DNA from: Gordius sp. MW1
Lineage: Eukaryota; Nematomorpha; Gordioida; Gordea; Gordiidae
Assembly (NCBI GenBank): GCA_964036665.1
Contig: OZ038529.1
Span: 13,834,060 to 13,898,059 of the forward strand
Direction of reading: 5' to 3'
Length of the DNA: 64,000 nt
Both the position numbers and the translations under genes were made by a program. The notes beneath the pieces were generated by a model, which was not told the DNA's origin, searched no databases, and saw only the letters and a program-made list of their open reading frames with translations. Below are positions 1-13,180 of the stretch, in pieces. Positions within the stretch are counted from its first letter, which is position 1, and every line of letters starts with the position of its first letter.

Positions 1-346
1 ACGTTTTATTGTTGCGATTAGTTTGTTGTATCGCAACGTGAGTGCTTAATTTTTCAAAAATGCACTATGCGATCATGATTTTAAAGTAATAGTTTTCTGA
101 TTCTGATAAATTTTTACTTTTTATCATCGAAACCACGTCTGAAAACGACAACTTTCATCGGATGCATACGGTTGAAAGAAAAATATGTGAAAAATTTTGA
201 GGTAAAAATATTTATTTTTTTCGATTCTATGTGAAAGAGCATGAAAAAATATATAAAAGTAAGCCAATTTGAGAATCCTATTATCCTCGATTGACTTCCG
301 CAAAGAGGGTTTAAGCTGCGAGAACTATTCATTTTGACAAAAGACA
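1..346. repeat. Reference satellite monomer (subtype A)
   Basis: This is one complete unit, bounded by ACGTTTTATTG at 1 and at 347. It belongs to a subtype recognised by TTTTTCAAAAATGCACTATG, TTTTATCATCGAAACC and GGATGCATACGG. The commoner subtype has CTTGGGATCATAGAAACC and GGATGAATACGG. Both subtypes are interspersed through the window, so the array is a mosaic and not a single homogenised family. Confidence 0.9.
11..37. repeat. Conserved inverted repeat in each monomer (example)
   Basis: GTTGCGAT at 11-18 and ATCGCAAC at 30-37 are perfect 8-bp inverted arms around an 11-nt loop. The dyad recurs in most monomers. In one common subtype the left arm is GTTGAGAT, giving one mismatch. In the monomers at about 17881, 46156 and 62991 a 10-bp deletion removes most of the loop and the outer part of one arm, yet GTTGC and GCAAC remain able to pair. 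It could form a hairpin or cruciform, or be a protein-binding dyad; which of these is not shown by the sequence. Confidence 0.8.
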
Positions 347-499
347 ACGTTTTATTGTTGCGATTAGTTTGTTGTATCGCAACGTGAGTGCTTAATTTTT
401 GAAAATGACTCTAAGCGATCATGATTTAAAAGTAATAGTTTTCAGATTCTGATAAATTTTTACTTGGGATCATAGAAACCACGTCTGAAAACGACAAAT

Positions 500-512
500 T
501 TCATCGGATGAA
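500..512. repeat. Second short dyad TTCATC-G-GATGAA (example)
   Basis: A 6-bp inverted repeat with a one-base centre occurs once per monomer in the GGATGAA subtype. In subtype A the sequence is GGATGCA and the symmetry is broken, so this dyad is less conserved than the GTTGCGAT dyad. It lies in a part of the monomer that is deleted in the 323-bp variants. No function is assigned. Confidence 0.6.
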
Positions 513-692
513 TACGGTTCAAAGAAAAATATGTGAAATATTTTGAGGTAAAAATATTTATTTTTTTCGATTCTATGTGAAAGAGCATGAAAAAATATAT
601 AAAAGTAAGCCAATTTGAGAATTCTATTATCCTTGATTGACTTCCGAAAAGAGGTTTTAAGCTGCGAGAACTATTCATTTTGACAAAAGACA

Positions 693-1015
693 ACGTTTTA
701 TTGTTGCGATTAGTTTGTTGTATCGCAACGTGAGTGCTTAATTTTTCAAAAATGCACTATGCGATCATGATTTAAATGTAATAGTTTTCAGATTCTGATA
801 AATATTTACTTGGGATCATAGAAACCACGTCTGAAAACGACAACTTTCAAAAATATGTGAAAAATTTTGAGGTAAAAATATTTATTTTTTTCGATTCTAT
901 GTGAAAGAGCATGAAAAAATATATAAAAGTAAGCCAATTTGAGAATCCTATTATCCTCGAGTGACTTCCGAAAAGAGGTTTTAAGCTGCGAGAACTATCA
1001 TTTTGACAAAAGACA
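693..1015. repeat. 323-bp deletion variant monomer
   Basis: This monomer lacks 23 bp between ACAACTTTC and AAAAATATGTG near 844, where normal units carry the ATCGGATGAATACGGTTC segment. The same deletion recurs near 1862, 5288 and 19744. The spacings of the last three (3426 and 14456 bp) match the higher-order duplications, so the deletion serves as a marker of copied blocks. Confidence 0.85.
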
Positions 1016-1390
1016 ACGTTTTATTGTTGCGATTAGTTTGTTGTATCGCAACGTGAGTGCTTAATTTTTCAAAAATGCACTATGCGATCATGATTTTAAA
1101 GTAATAGTTTTCTGATTCTGATAAATTTTTACTTTTTATCATCGAAACCACGTCTGAAAACGACAACTTTCATCGGATGCATACGGTTGAAAGAAAAATA
1201 TGTGAAAAATTTTGAGGTAAAAATATTTATTTTTTTCGATTCTATGTGAAAGAGCATGAAAAAATATATAAAAGTAAGCCAATTTGAGAATCCTATTATC
1301 CTCGATTGACTTCCGCAAAGAGGTTTTAAGCTGCGAGAACTATTCATTTTGACAAAAGACAACGTTTTATTGTTGCGATTAGTTTGTTGT

Positions 1391-4300
1391 ATCGCAACGT
1401 GAGTGCTTAATTTTTGAAAATGACTCTAAGCGATCATGATTTAAAAGTAATAGTTTTCAGATTCTGATAAATTTTTACTTGGGATCATAGAAACCACGTC
1501 TGAAAACGACAACTTTCATCGGATGAATACGGTTCAAAGAAAAATATGTGAAATATTTTGAGGTAAAAATATTTATTTTTTTCGATTCTATGTGAAAGAG
1601 CATGAAAAAATATATAAAAGTAAGCCAATTTGAGAATTCTATTATCCTTGATTGACTTCCGAAAAGAGGTTTTAAGCTGCGAGAACTATTCATTTTGACA
1701 AAAGACAACGTTTTATTGTTGCGATTAGTTTGTTGTATCGCAACGTGAGTGCTTAATTTTTCAAAAATGCACTATGCGATCATGATTTAAACGTAATAGT
1801 TTTCAGATTCTGATAAATTTTTACTTGGGATCATAGAAACCACGTCTGAAAACGACAACTTTCAAAAATATGTGAAAAATTTTCAGGTAAAAATATTTAT
1901 TTTTTTCGATTCTATGTGAAAGAGCATGAAAAAATATATAAAAGTAAGCCAATTTGAGAATCCTATTATCCTCGATTGACTTCCGAAAAGAGGTTTTAAG
2001 CTGCGAGAACTATCATTTTGACAAAAGACAACGTTTTATTGTTGCGATTAGTTTTTGTATCGCAACGTGAGTGCTTAATTTTTCAAAAATGCACTATGCG
2101 ATCATGATTTTAAAGTAATAGTTTTCTGATTCTGATAAATTTTTACTTTTTATCATCGAAACCACGTCTGAAAACGACAACTTTCATCGGATGCATACGG
2201 TGAGAAAAATATGTGAAAAATTTTGAGGTAAAAATATTTATTTTTTTCAATTCTATGTGAAAGAGCATGAAAAAATATATAAAAGTAAGCCAATTTGAGA
2301 ATCCTATTATCCTCGATTGACTTCCGAAAAGAGGTTTTAAACTGCGAGTACTATTCATTTTGACAAAAGACTACGTTTTATTGTTGCGATTAGTTTGTTG
2401 TATCGCAACGTGATGCTTATTTGAAAATGGCTCTATGCGATCATAATTTCAAAGTAATAGTTTTCAGATTCTGATAAATTATTACTTGGGATCATAGAAA
2501 CCACGTCTGAAAACGAAAACTTTCATCTGATGAATACGGTCCAAAGAAAAATATGTCAAAAATTTTGAGGTAAAAATATTTATTTTTTTCGATTCTATGT
2601 GAAAGAGCATGAAAAAATATATAAAAGTAAGCCAATTTGAGAATCCTATTATCCTCGAGTGACTTCCGAAAAGAGGTTTTAAGCTGCGATAACTATCATT
2701 TTGACAAAAGACAACGTTTTATTGTTGCGATTAGTTTGTTGTATCGCAACGTGAGTGCTTAATTTTTCAAAAATGCACTATGCGATCATGATTTTAAAGT
2801 AATAGTTTTCTGATTCTGATAAATTTTTACTTTTTATCATCGAAACCACGTCTGAAAACGACAACTTTCATCGGATGCATATGGTTAAAAAAAATATGTG
2901 AAAAATTTTGAGGTAAAAATATTTATATTTTTCGATTCTATGTGAAAGAGCATGAAAAAATATATAAAAGTAAGCCAATTTGAGAATCCTATTATCCTCG
3001 ATTGACTACCGCAAAGAGGTTTTAAGCTGCGAGAACTATTCATTTTGACAAAAGACAACGTTTTATTGTTGCGATTAGTTTGTTGTATCGCAACGTGAGT
3101 GCTTAATTTTTGAAAATGACTCTATGCGATCATGATTTAAAAGTAATAGTTTTCAGATTCTGATAAATTTTTACTTGGGATCATAGAAACCACGTCTGAA
3201 AACGACAACTTTCATCGGATGAATACGGTTCAAAGAAAAATATGTGAAATATTTTGAGGTAAAAATATTTATTTTTTTCGATTCTATGTGAAAGAGCATG
3301 AAAAAATATATAAAAGTAAGCCAATTTGAGAATTCTATTATCCTTGATTGACTTCCGAAAAGAGGTTTTAAGCTGCGAGAACTATTCATTTTGATAAAAG
3401 ACAACGTTTTATTGTTGCGATTAGTTTGTTGTATCGCAACGTGAGTGCTTAATTTTTCAAAAATGCACTATGCGATCATGATTTAAATTTAATAGTTTTC
3501 AGATTCTGATAAATTTTTACTTGGGATCATAGAAACCACCTCTGAAAACGACAAGCTTCATCGGATGAATACGGTTCAAAGAAAAATATGTGAAAATTTT
3601 TGAGGTAAAAATGTTTATTTTTTTCGATTCTATGTGAAAGAGCATGAAAAAATATATAAAAGTAAGCCAATTTGAGTATCCTATTATCCTCGATTGACTT
3701 CCGAAAAGAGGTTTTAAGCTGCGAGAACTATCATTTTGACAAAAGACAACGTTTTATTGTTGAGATTATTTTATTGTATCGCAACGTGAGTGCTTAATTT
3801 TTGAAAACTGCTCTATGCGATTATGATTTCAAAGTAATAGTTTTTAGATTCTGATAAATTTTTACTTGGGATCATAGAAACCACGTCTGAAAACGACAAC
3901 TTTCATCGGATGAATACGGTTCAAAGAAAAATATGTGAAAAATTTTGAGGTAAAAATATCTATTTTTTTCGATTCTATGTGAAAGAGCATAAAAAAATAT
4001 ATAAAAGTAAGCCAATTTGAGAATCCTATTATACTTGATTGACTTCCGAAAAGAGGTTTTAAGCTGCGAGAACTATCATTTTGACAAAAAACAACGTTTT
4101 ATTGTTGCGATTATTTTATTGTATCTCAACGTGAGTGCTTAATTTTTGAAAACTGCTCTATGCGATTATGATTTCAAAGTAATAGTTTTTAGATTCTGAT
4201 AAATTTTTACTTGGGATCATAGAAACAACGTCTGAAAACGACAACTTTCATCGGATGAATACGGTTCAAAGAAAAATATGTGAAAAATTTTAAGGTAAAA

Positions 4301-7300
4301 ATATTTATTTTTTTCGATTCTATGTGAAAGAGCATGAAAAAAAAATACATAAAAGTAAGCCAATTTGAGAATCCTATTATCCTCGATTAACTTCCGAAAA
4401 GAGGTTTTAAGCTGCCAGAACTATTCATTTTGACAAAAGAAAACGTTTTATTGTTGCGATTAGTTTGTTGTATCGCAACGTGGGTGCTGAATTTTTGAAA
4501 ACTGCTCTATGCGATTATGATTTCAAAGTAATAGTTTTTAGATTCTGATAAATTTTTACTTGGGATCATAGAAACCACGTCTGAAAACGACAACTTTCAT
4601 CGGATGAATACGGTTCAAAGAAAAATATGTGAAAAATTTTGAGGTAAAAATATTTATTTTTTTCGATTCTATGTGAAAGAGCATAAAAAAATATATAAAA
4701 GTAAGCCAATTTGAGAATCCTATTATCCTCGATTGACTTCCGAAAAGAGGTTTTAAGCTACGAGAACTATCATTTTGACAAAAGACAACGTTTTATTGTT
4801 GAGATTATTTTATTATATCGCAACGTGAGTGCTTAATTTTTGAAAATGACTCTAAGCGATCATGATTTAAAAGTAATAGTTTTCAGATTCTGATAAATTT
4901 TTACTTGGGATCATAGAAACCACGTCTGAAAACGACAACTTTCATCGGATGAATACGGTTCAAAGAAAAATATGTGAAATATTTTGAGGTAAAAATATTT
5001 ATTTTTTTCGATTCTATGTGAAAGAGCATGAAAAAATATATAAAAGTAAGCCAATTTGAGAATTCTATTATCCTTGATTGACTTCCGAAAAGAGGTTTTA
5101 AGCTGCGAGAACTATTCATTTTGACAAAAGACAACGTTTTATTGTTGCGATTAGTTTGTTGTATCGCAACGTGAGTGCTTAATTTTTCAAAAATGCACTA
5201 TGCGATCATGATTTAAACGTAATAGTTTTCAGATTCTGATAAATTTTTACTTGGGATCATAGAAACCACGTCTGAAAACGACAACTTTCAAAAATATGTG
5301 AAAAATTTTCAGGTAAAAATATTTATTTTTTTCGATTCTATGTGAAAGAGCATGAAAAAATATATAAAAGTAAGCCAATTTGAGAATCCTATTATCCTCG
5401 ATTGACTTCCGAAAAGAGGTTTTAAGCTGCGAGAACTATCATTTTGACAAAAGACAACGTTTTATTGTTGCGATTAGTTTTTGTATCGCAACGTGAGTGC
5501 TTAATTTTTCAAAAATGCACTATGCGATCATGATTTTAAAGTAATAGTTTTCTGATTCTGATAAATTTTTACTTTTTATCATCGAAACCACGTCTGAAAA
5601 CGACAACTTTCATCGGATGCATACGGTGAGAAAAATATGTGAAAAATTTTGAGGTAAAAATATTTATTTTTTTCAATTCTATGTGAAAGAGCATGAAAAA
5701 ATATATAAAAGTAAGCCAATTTGAGAATCCTATTATCCTCGATTGACTTCCGAAAAGAGGTTTTAAACTGCGAGTACTATTCATTTTGACAAAAGACTAC
5801 GTTTTATTGTTGCGATTAGTTTGTTGTATCGCAACGTGATGCTTATTTGAAAATGGCTCTATGCGATCATAATTTCAAAGTAATAGTTTTCAGATTCTGA
5901 TAAATTATTACTTGGGATCATAGAAACCACGTCTGAAAACGAAAACTTTCATCTGATGAATACGGTCCAAAGAAAAATATGTCAAAAATTTTGAGGTAAA
6001 AATATTTATTTTTTTCGATTCTATGTGAAAGAGCATGAAAAAATATATAAAAGTAAGCCAATTTGAGAATCCTATTATCCTCGAGTGACTTCCGAAAAGA
6101 GGTTTTAAGCTGCGATAACTATCATTTTGACAAAAGACAACGTTTTATTGTTGCGATTAGTTTGTTGTATCGCAACGTGAGTGCTTAATTTTTCAAAAAT
6201 GCACTATGCGATCATGATTTTAAAGTAATAGTTTTCTGATTCTGATAAATTTTTACTTTTTATCATCGAAACCACGTCTGAAAACGACAACTTTCATCGG
6301 ATGCATATGGTTAAAAAAAATATGTGAAAAATTTTGAGGTAAAAATATTTATATTTTTCGATTTTATGTGAAAGAGCATGAAAAAATATATAAAAGTAAG
6401 CCAATTTGAGAATCCTATTATCCTCGATTGACTACCGCAAAGAGGTTTTAAGCTGCGAGAACTATTCATTTTGACAAAAGACAACGTTTTATTGTTGCGA
6501 TTAGTTTGTTGTATCGCAACGTGAGTGCTTAATTTTTGAAAATGACTCTATGCGATCATGATTTAAAAGTAATAGTTTTCAGATTCTGATAAATTTTTAC
6601 TTGGGATCATAGAAACCACGTCTGAAAACGACAACTTTCATCGGATGAATACGGTTCAAAGAAAAATATGTGAAATATTTTGAGGTAAAAATATTTATTT
6701 TTTTCGATTCTATGTGAAAGAGCATGAAAAAATATATAAAAGTAAGCCAATTTGAGAATTCTATTATCCTTGATTGACTTCCGAAAAGAGGTTTTAAGCT
6801 GCGAGAACTATTCATTTTGATAAAAGACAACGTTTTATTGTTGCGATTAGTTTGTTGTATCGCAACGTGAGTGCTTAATTTTTCAAAAATGCACTATGCG
6901 ATCATGATTTAAATGTAATAGTTTTCAGATTCTGATAAATTTTTACTTGGGATCATAGAAACCACCTCTGAAAACGACAAGCTTCATCGGATGAATACGG
7001 TTCAAAGAAAAATATGTGAAAATTTTTGAGGTAAAAATGTTTATTTTTTTCGATTCTATGTGAAAGAGCATGAAAAAATATATAAAAGTAAGCCAATTTG
7101 AGTATCCTATTATCCTCGATTGACTTCCGAAAAGAGGTTTTAAGCTGCGAGAACTATCATTTTGACAAAAGACAACGTTTTATTGTTGAGATTATTTTAT
7201 TGTATCGCAACGTGAGTGCTTAATTTTTGAAAACTGCTCTATGCGATTATGATTTCAAAGTAATAGTTTTTAGATTCTGATAAATTTTTACTTGGGATCA

Positions 7301-8242
7301 TAGAAACCACGTCTGAAAACGACAACTTTCATCGGATGAATACGGTTCAAAGAAAAATATGTGAAAAATTTTGAGGTAAAAATATTTATTTTTTTCGATT
7401 CTATGTGAAAGAGCATAAAAAAATATATAAAAGTAAGCCAATTTGAGAATCCTATTATACTTGATTGACTTCCGAAAAGAGGTTTTAAGCTGCGAGAACT
7501 ATCATTTTGACAAAAAACAACGTTTTATTGTTGCGATTATTTTATTGTATCGCAACGTGAGTGCTTAATTTTTGAAAACTGCTCTATGCGATTATGATTT
7601 CAAAGTAATAGTTTTTAGATTCTGATAAATTTTTACTTGGGATCATAGAAACAACGTCTGAAAACGACAACTTTCATCGGATGAATACGGTTCAAAGAAA
7701 AATATGTGAAAAATTTTAAGGTAAAAATATTTATTTTTTTCGATTCTATGTGAAAGAGCATGAAAAAAAAATACATAAAAGTAAGCCAATTTGAGAATCC
7801 TATTATCCTCGATTTACTTCCGAAAAGAGGTTTTAAGCTGCCAGAACTATTCATTTTGACAAAAGAAAACGTTTTATTGTTGCGATTAGTTTGTTGTATC
7901 GCAACGTGGGTGCTGAATTTTTGAAAACTGCTCTATGTGATTATGATTTCAAAGTAATAGTTTTTAGATTCTGATAAATTTTTACTTGGGATCATAGAAA
8001 CCACGTCTGAAAACGACAACTTTCATCGGATGAATACGGTTCAAAGAAAAATATGTGAAAAATTTTGAGGTAAAAATATTTATTTTTTTCGATTCTATGT
8101 GAAAGAGCATAAAAAAATATATAAAAGTAAGCCAATTTGAGAATCCTATTATCCTCGATTGACTTCCGAAAAGAGGTTTTAAGCTACGAGAACTATCATT
8201 TTGACAAAAGACAACGTTTTATTGTTGAGATTATTTTATTAT
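1391..8242. repeat. Tandem 10-monomer higher-order unit, 3426 bp x 2
   Basis: Segment 1391-4816 is repeated at 4817-8242 with a constant 3426-bp offset. Matching rare variants include the 323-bp monomer, a monomer with CGGTGAGAAAAATATG (2204 and 5630), GATTGACTACCGC (3000 and 6426), a CCACCTCTG/GACAAGCTTC monomer (3537 and 6963) and AACGTGGGTGCTG (4479 and 7905). The boundary is visible where TTATTATATCGCAAC joins ACTCTAAGCG monomers at about 4817. A third copy lies at 19273-22698. Confidence 0.85.
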
Positions 8243-11200
8243 ATCGCAACGTGAGTGCTTAATTTTTTAAAACTGCTCTATGCGATTATGATTTCAAAGT
8301 AATAGTTTTTAGATTCTGATAAATTTTTACTTGGGATCATAGAAACAACGTCTGAAAACGACAACTTTCATCGGATGAATACGGTTCAAAGAAAAATATG
8401 TGAAAAATTTTAAGGTAAAAATATTTATTTTTTTCGATTCTATGTGAAAGAGCATGAAAAAATACATAAAAGTAAGCCAATTTGAGAATCCTATTACCCT
8501 CGATTTACTTCCGAAAAGAGGTTTTAAGCTGCCAGAACTATTCATTTTGACAAAAGACAACGTTTTATTGTTGCGATTAGTTTGTTGTATCGCAACGTGA
8601 GTGCTGAATTTTTGAAAACTGCTCTATGCGATTATGATTTAAAAATAATAGTTTTTAGATTCTGATAAATTTTTATTTGGGATCATAGAAACCACGTCTG
8701 AAAACGACAACTTTCATCGGATGAATACGGTTCAAAGGAAAATATGTGAAAAATTTTAAGGTAAAAATATTTATTTTTTTCGATTCTATGTGAAAGAGCA
8801 TGAAAAAAAAATACATAAAAGTAAGCCAATTTGAGAATCCTATTATCCTCGATTTACTTCCGAAAAGAGGTTTTAAGCTGCCAGAACTATTCATTTTGAC
8901 AAAAGACAACGTTTTATTGTTGCGATTAGTTTGTTGTATCGCAACGTGAGTGCTGAATTTTTGAAAACTGCTCTATGCGATTATGATTTCAAAGTAATAG
9001 TTTTTAGATTCTGATAAATTTTTAATTGGGATCATAGAAACAACGTCTGAAAACGACAACTTTCATCGGATGAATACGGTTGAAAGAAAAATATGTGAAA
9101 AATTTTAAGGTAAAAATATTTATTTTTTTCGATTCTATGTGAAAGAGCATGAAAAAATATATAAAAGTAAGCCAATTTGAGAATCCTATTATCTTCGATT
9201 GACTTCCGCAAAGAGGTTTTAAGCTGCGAGAACTATTCATTTTGACAAAAGACAACGTTTTATTGTAGCGATTAGTTTGTTGTATCGCAACGTGAGTGCT
9301 TAATTTTTGAAAATGGCTCTATGCGATCATGATTTCAAAGTAATAGTTTACAGATTCTGATAAATTTTTACTTGGGATCATAGAAACCATGTCTGAAAAC
9401 GACAACTTTCATCGGATGAATACGGTTCAAAGAAAAATATGTGAAAAATTTTGAGGTAAAAATATTTATTTTTTTCGATTCTATGTGAAAGAGCATAAAA
9501 AAATATATAAAAGTAAGCCAATTTGAGAATCCTATTATCCTCGATTGACTTCCGAAAAGAGGTTTTAAGCTGCGAGAACTATCATTTTGACAAAAGACAA
9601 CGTTTTATTGTTGAGATTATTTTATTGTATCGCAACGTGAGTGCTTAATTTTTGAAAACAGCTCTATGCGATTATGATTTCAAAGTAATAGTTTTTAGAT
9701 TCTGATAAATTTTTACTTGGGATCATAGAAACCACGTCTGAAAACGACAACTTTCATCGGATGAATACGGTTCAAAGAAAAATATGTGAAAAATTTTGAG
9801 GTAAAAATATTTATTTTTTTCGATTCTATGTGAAAGAGCATAAAAAAATATATAAAAGTAAGCCAATTTGAGAATCCTATTATCCTCGATTGACTTCCGA
9901 AAAGAGGTTTTAAGCTGCGAGAACTATCATTTTGACAAAAGACAACGTTTTATTGTTGAGATTATTTTATTGTATCGCAACGTGAGTGCTTAATTTTTGA
10001 AAACTGCTCTATGCGATTATGATTTCAAAGTAATAGTTTTTAGATTCTGATAAATTTTTACTTGGGATCATAGAAACAACGTCTGAAAACGACAACTTTC
10101 ATCGGATGAATACGGTTCAAAGAAAAATATGTGAAAAATTTTAAGGTAAAAATATTTATTTTTCCCATTCTATGTGAAAGAGCATGAAAAAATACATAAA
10201 AGTAAGCCAATTTGAGAATCCTATTATCCTCGATTTACTTCCGAAAAGAGGTTTTAAGCTGCCAGAACTATTCATTTTGACAAAAGACAACGTTTTATTG
10301 TTGCGATTAGTTTGTTGTATCGCAACGTGAGTGCTGAATTTTTGAAAACTGCTCTATGCGATTATGATTTAAAAATAATAGTTTTTAGATTCTGATAAAT
10401 TTTTAATTGGGATCATAGAAACCACGTCTGAAAACGAGAACTTTCATCGGATGAATACGGTTCAAAGAAAAATATGTGAAAAATTTTGAGGTAAAATTAT
10501 TTATTTTTTTCCATTCTATGTGAAAGAGCATGAAAAAATATATAAAAGTAAGCCAATTTGAGAATTCTATTATCCTTGATTGACTTCCGAAAAGAGGTTT
10601 TAAGCAGCGAGAACTATCATTTTGACAAAAGACAACGTTTTATTGTTGCGATTAGTTTGTTGTATCGCAACGTGAGTGCTGAATTTTTGAAAACTGCTCT
10701 ATGCGATTATGATTTCAAAGTAATAGTTTTTAGATTCTGATAAATTTTTAATTGGGATCATAGAAACAACGTCTGAAAACGACAACTTTCATCGGATGAA
10801 TACGGTTCAAGGAAAAATATGTGAAAAATTTTAAGGTAAAAATATTTATTTTTTTCGATTCTATGTGAAAGAGCATGAAAAAATATATAAAAGTAAGCCA
10901 ATTTGAGAATCCTATTATCTTCGATTGACTTCCACAAAGAGGTTTTAAGCTGCGAGAACTATTCATTTTGACAAAAGACAACGTTTTATTGTAGCGATTA
11001 GTTTGTTGTATCGCAACGTGAGTGCTTAATTTTTGAAAACAGCTCTATGCGATTATGATTTCAAAGTAATAGTTTTTAGATTCTGATAAATTTTTACTTG
11101 GGATCATAGAAACCACGTCTGAAAACGACAACTTTCATCGGATGAATACGGTTCAAAGAAAAATATGTGAAAAATTTTGAGGTAAAAATATTTTTTTTTT

Positions 11201-13180
11201 CGATTCTATGTGAAAGAGCATAAAAAAATATATAAAAGTAAGCCAATTTGAGAATCCTATTATATTCGATTGACTTCCGAAAAGAGGTTTTAAGCTGCAA
11301 GAACTATCATTTTGACAAAAGACAACGTTTTATTGTTGCGATTAGTTTGTTGTATCGCAACGTGATTGCTTAATTTTTGAAAACTGCTCTATGCGATCAT
11401 TCAAAGTAATAGTTTTTTGATTCTGATAAATTTTTACTTGGGATCATAGAAACCACGTCTGAAAACGACAACTTTCATCGGATGAATACGGTTCAAAGAA
11501 AAATATGTCAAAAATTTTGAGGTAAAATTTTTTATTTTTTTCGATTCTATGTGCAAGAGTATGAAAAAATATATAAAAGTAAGCCAATTTGAGAATCCTA
11601 TTATCCTCGATTGACTTCCGAAAAGAGGTTTTAAGCTGCGTGAACTATCATTTTGACAAAAGACAACGTTTTATTGTTGCGATTAGTTTGTTGTATCGCA
11701 ACGTGATGCTTATTTGAAAATGGCTCTATGCGATCATAATTTCAAAGTAATAGTTTTCAGATTCTGATAAATTATTACTTGGGATCATAGAAACCACGTC
11801 TGAAAACGACAACTTTCATCGGATGAATACGGTTCAAAGAAAAATATGTGAAAAATTTTAAGGTAAAAATATTTATTTTTTTCGACTCTATGTGAAAGAG
11901 CATGAAAAAATATATAAAAGTAAGCCAATTTGAGAATCCTATTATCTTCGATTGACTTCCGCAAAGAGGTTTTAAGCTGCGAGAACTATTCATTTTGACA
12001 AAAGACAACGTTTTATTGTAGCGATTAGTTTGTTGTATCGCAACGTGAGTGCTTAATTTTTGAAAATGGCTCTATGCGATCATGATTTCAAAGTAATAGT
12101 TTACAGATTCTGATAAATTTTTACTTGGGATCATAGAAACCATGTCTGAAAACGACAACTTTCATCGGATGAATACGGTTCAAAGAAAAATATGTGAAAA
12201 ATTTTGAGGTAAAAATATTTATTTTTTTCGATTCTATGTGAAAGAGCATAAAAAAATATATAAAAGTAAGCCAATTTGAGAATCCTATTATCCTTGATTG
12301 ACTTCCGAAAAGAGGTTTTAAGCTGCGAGAACTATCATTTTGACAAAAAACAACGTTTTATTGTTGCGATTATTTTATTGTATCGCAACGTGAGTGCTTA
12401 ATTTTTGAAAACTGCTCTATGCGATTATGATTTCAAAGTAATAGTTTTTAGATTCTGATAAATTTTTACTTGGGATCATAGAAACAACGTCTGAAAACGA
12501 CAACTTTCATCGGATGAATACGGTTCAAAGAAAAATATGTGAAAAATTTTAAGTAAAAATATTTATTTTTTTCGATTCTATGTGAAAGAGCATGAAAAAA
12601 AAATACATAAAAGTAAGCCAATTTGAGAATCCTATTATCCTCGATTTACTTCCGAAAAGAGGTTTTAAGCTGCCAGAACTATTCATTTTGACAAAAGACA
12701 ACGTTTTATTGTTGCGATTAGTTTGTTGTATCGCAACGTGAGTGCTGAATTTTTGAAAACTGCTCTATGCGATTATGATTTCAAAGTAATAGTTTTTAGA
12801 TTCTGATAAATTTTTAATTGGGATCATAGAAACAACGTCTGAAAACGACAACTTTCATCGGATGAATACGGTTCAAAGAAAAATATGTGAAAAATTTTAA
12901 GGTAAAAATATTTATTTTTTTCGATTCTATGTGAAAGAGCATGAAAAAATATATAAAAGTAAGCCAATTTGAGAATCCTATTATCTTCGATTGACTTCCG
13001 CAAAGAGGTTTTAAGCTGCGAGAACTATTCATTTTGACAAAAGACAACGTTTTATTGTAGCGATTAGTTTGTTGTATCGCAACGTGAGTGCTTAATTTTT
13101 GAAAATGGCTCTATGCGATCATGATTTCAAAGTAATAGTTTACAGATTCTGATAAATTTTTACTTGGGATCATAGAAACC
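3960..13180. repeat. Large satellite block A, copy 1 (~9.2 kb)
   Basis: This block is repeated at about 18416-27636 with a constant 14456-bp offset over more than 25 monomers. Shared private variants include TATCTCAACG (4132 and 18588), TTACCCTCGAT (8494 and 22950) and the ATTTTTCCCATTC monomer (10158 and 24614). The left edge is set where the comparison loses identity at about 3955 (AAAATATCT against AAAGATATTT). The right edge is at about 13180, where ACCATGTCTG faces ACCACGTCTG and GGATGATTACGG. Edges are good to a few tens of bases. Confidence 0.8.

Larger units (their letters stand above)
1..2030. repeat. Tandem 3-monomer unit, 1015 bp x 2
   Basis: Units 1-1015 and 1016-2030 each comprise monomers of 346, 346 and 323 bp in the same subtype order, ending with the deletion variant. 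They differ by few bases; for example the first copy has AAAGAGGGTTT near 303 where the second has AAAGAGGTTT. The unit continues degenerately into a third copy from 2031. Confidence 0.8.

Noticed and set aside
114..347. A 77-aa antisense ORF repeated dozens of times, once in many monomers
   Set aside because: It is the same satellite sequence read in one frame. Many monomers break it by losing the start (ACTATCATTTT in place of ACTATTCATTTT) or by stops and indels, and the product is low-complexity Phe/Lys-rich. Repetition reflects monomer identity and not selection for a protein.
490..520. CENP-B-box-like sequence around TTTCATCGGATGAATACGG
   Set aside because: It does not fit the essential positions of the NTTCGNNNNANNCGGGN consensus as I remember it.
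2523..2570. Hammerhead-ribozyme-like words (CTGATGA ... GAAA ... GTC) in some monomers
   Set aside because: The words occur in a hammerhead-like order only in variants with CATCTGATGAATACGGTCC. The parts between them do not form convincing stems II and III, and most monomers read CGGATGAA.
10558..10740. 60-69 aa plus-strand ORFs in monomers
   Set aside because: Chance open frames in a few monomer variants, copied along with the blocks (25014, 35699, 46749, 51839).
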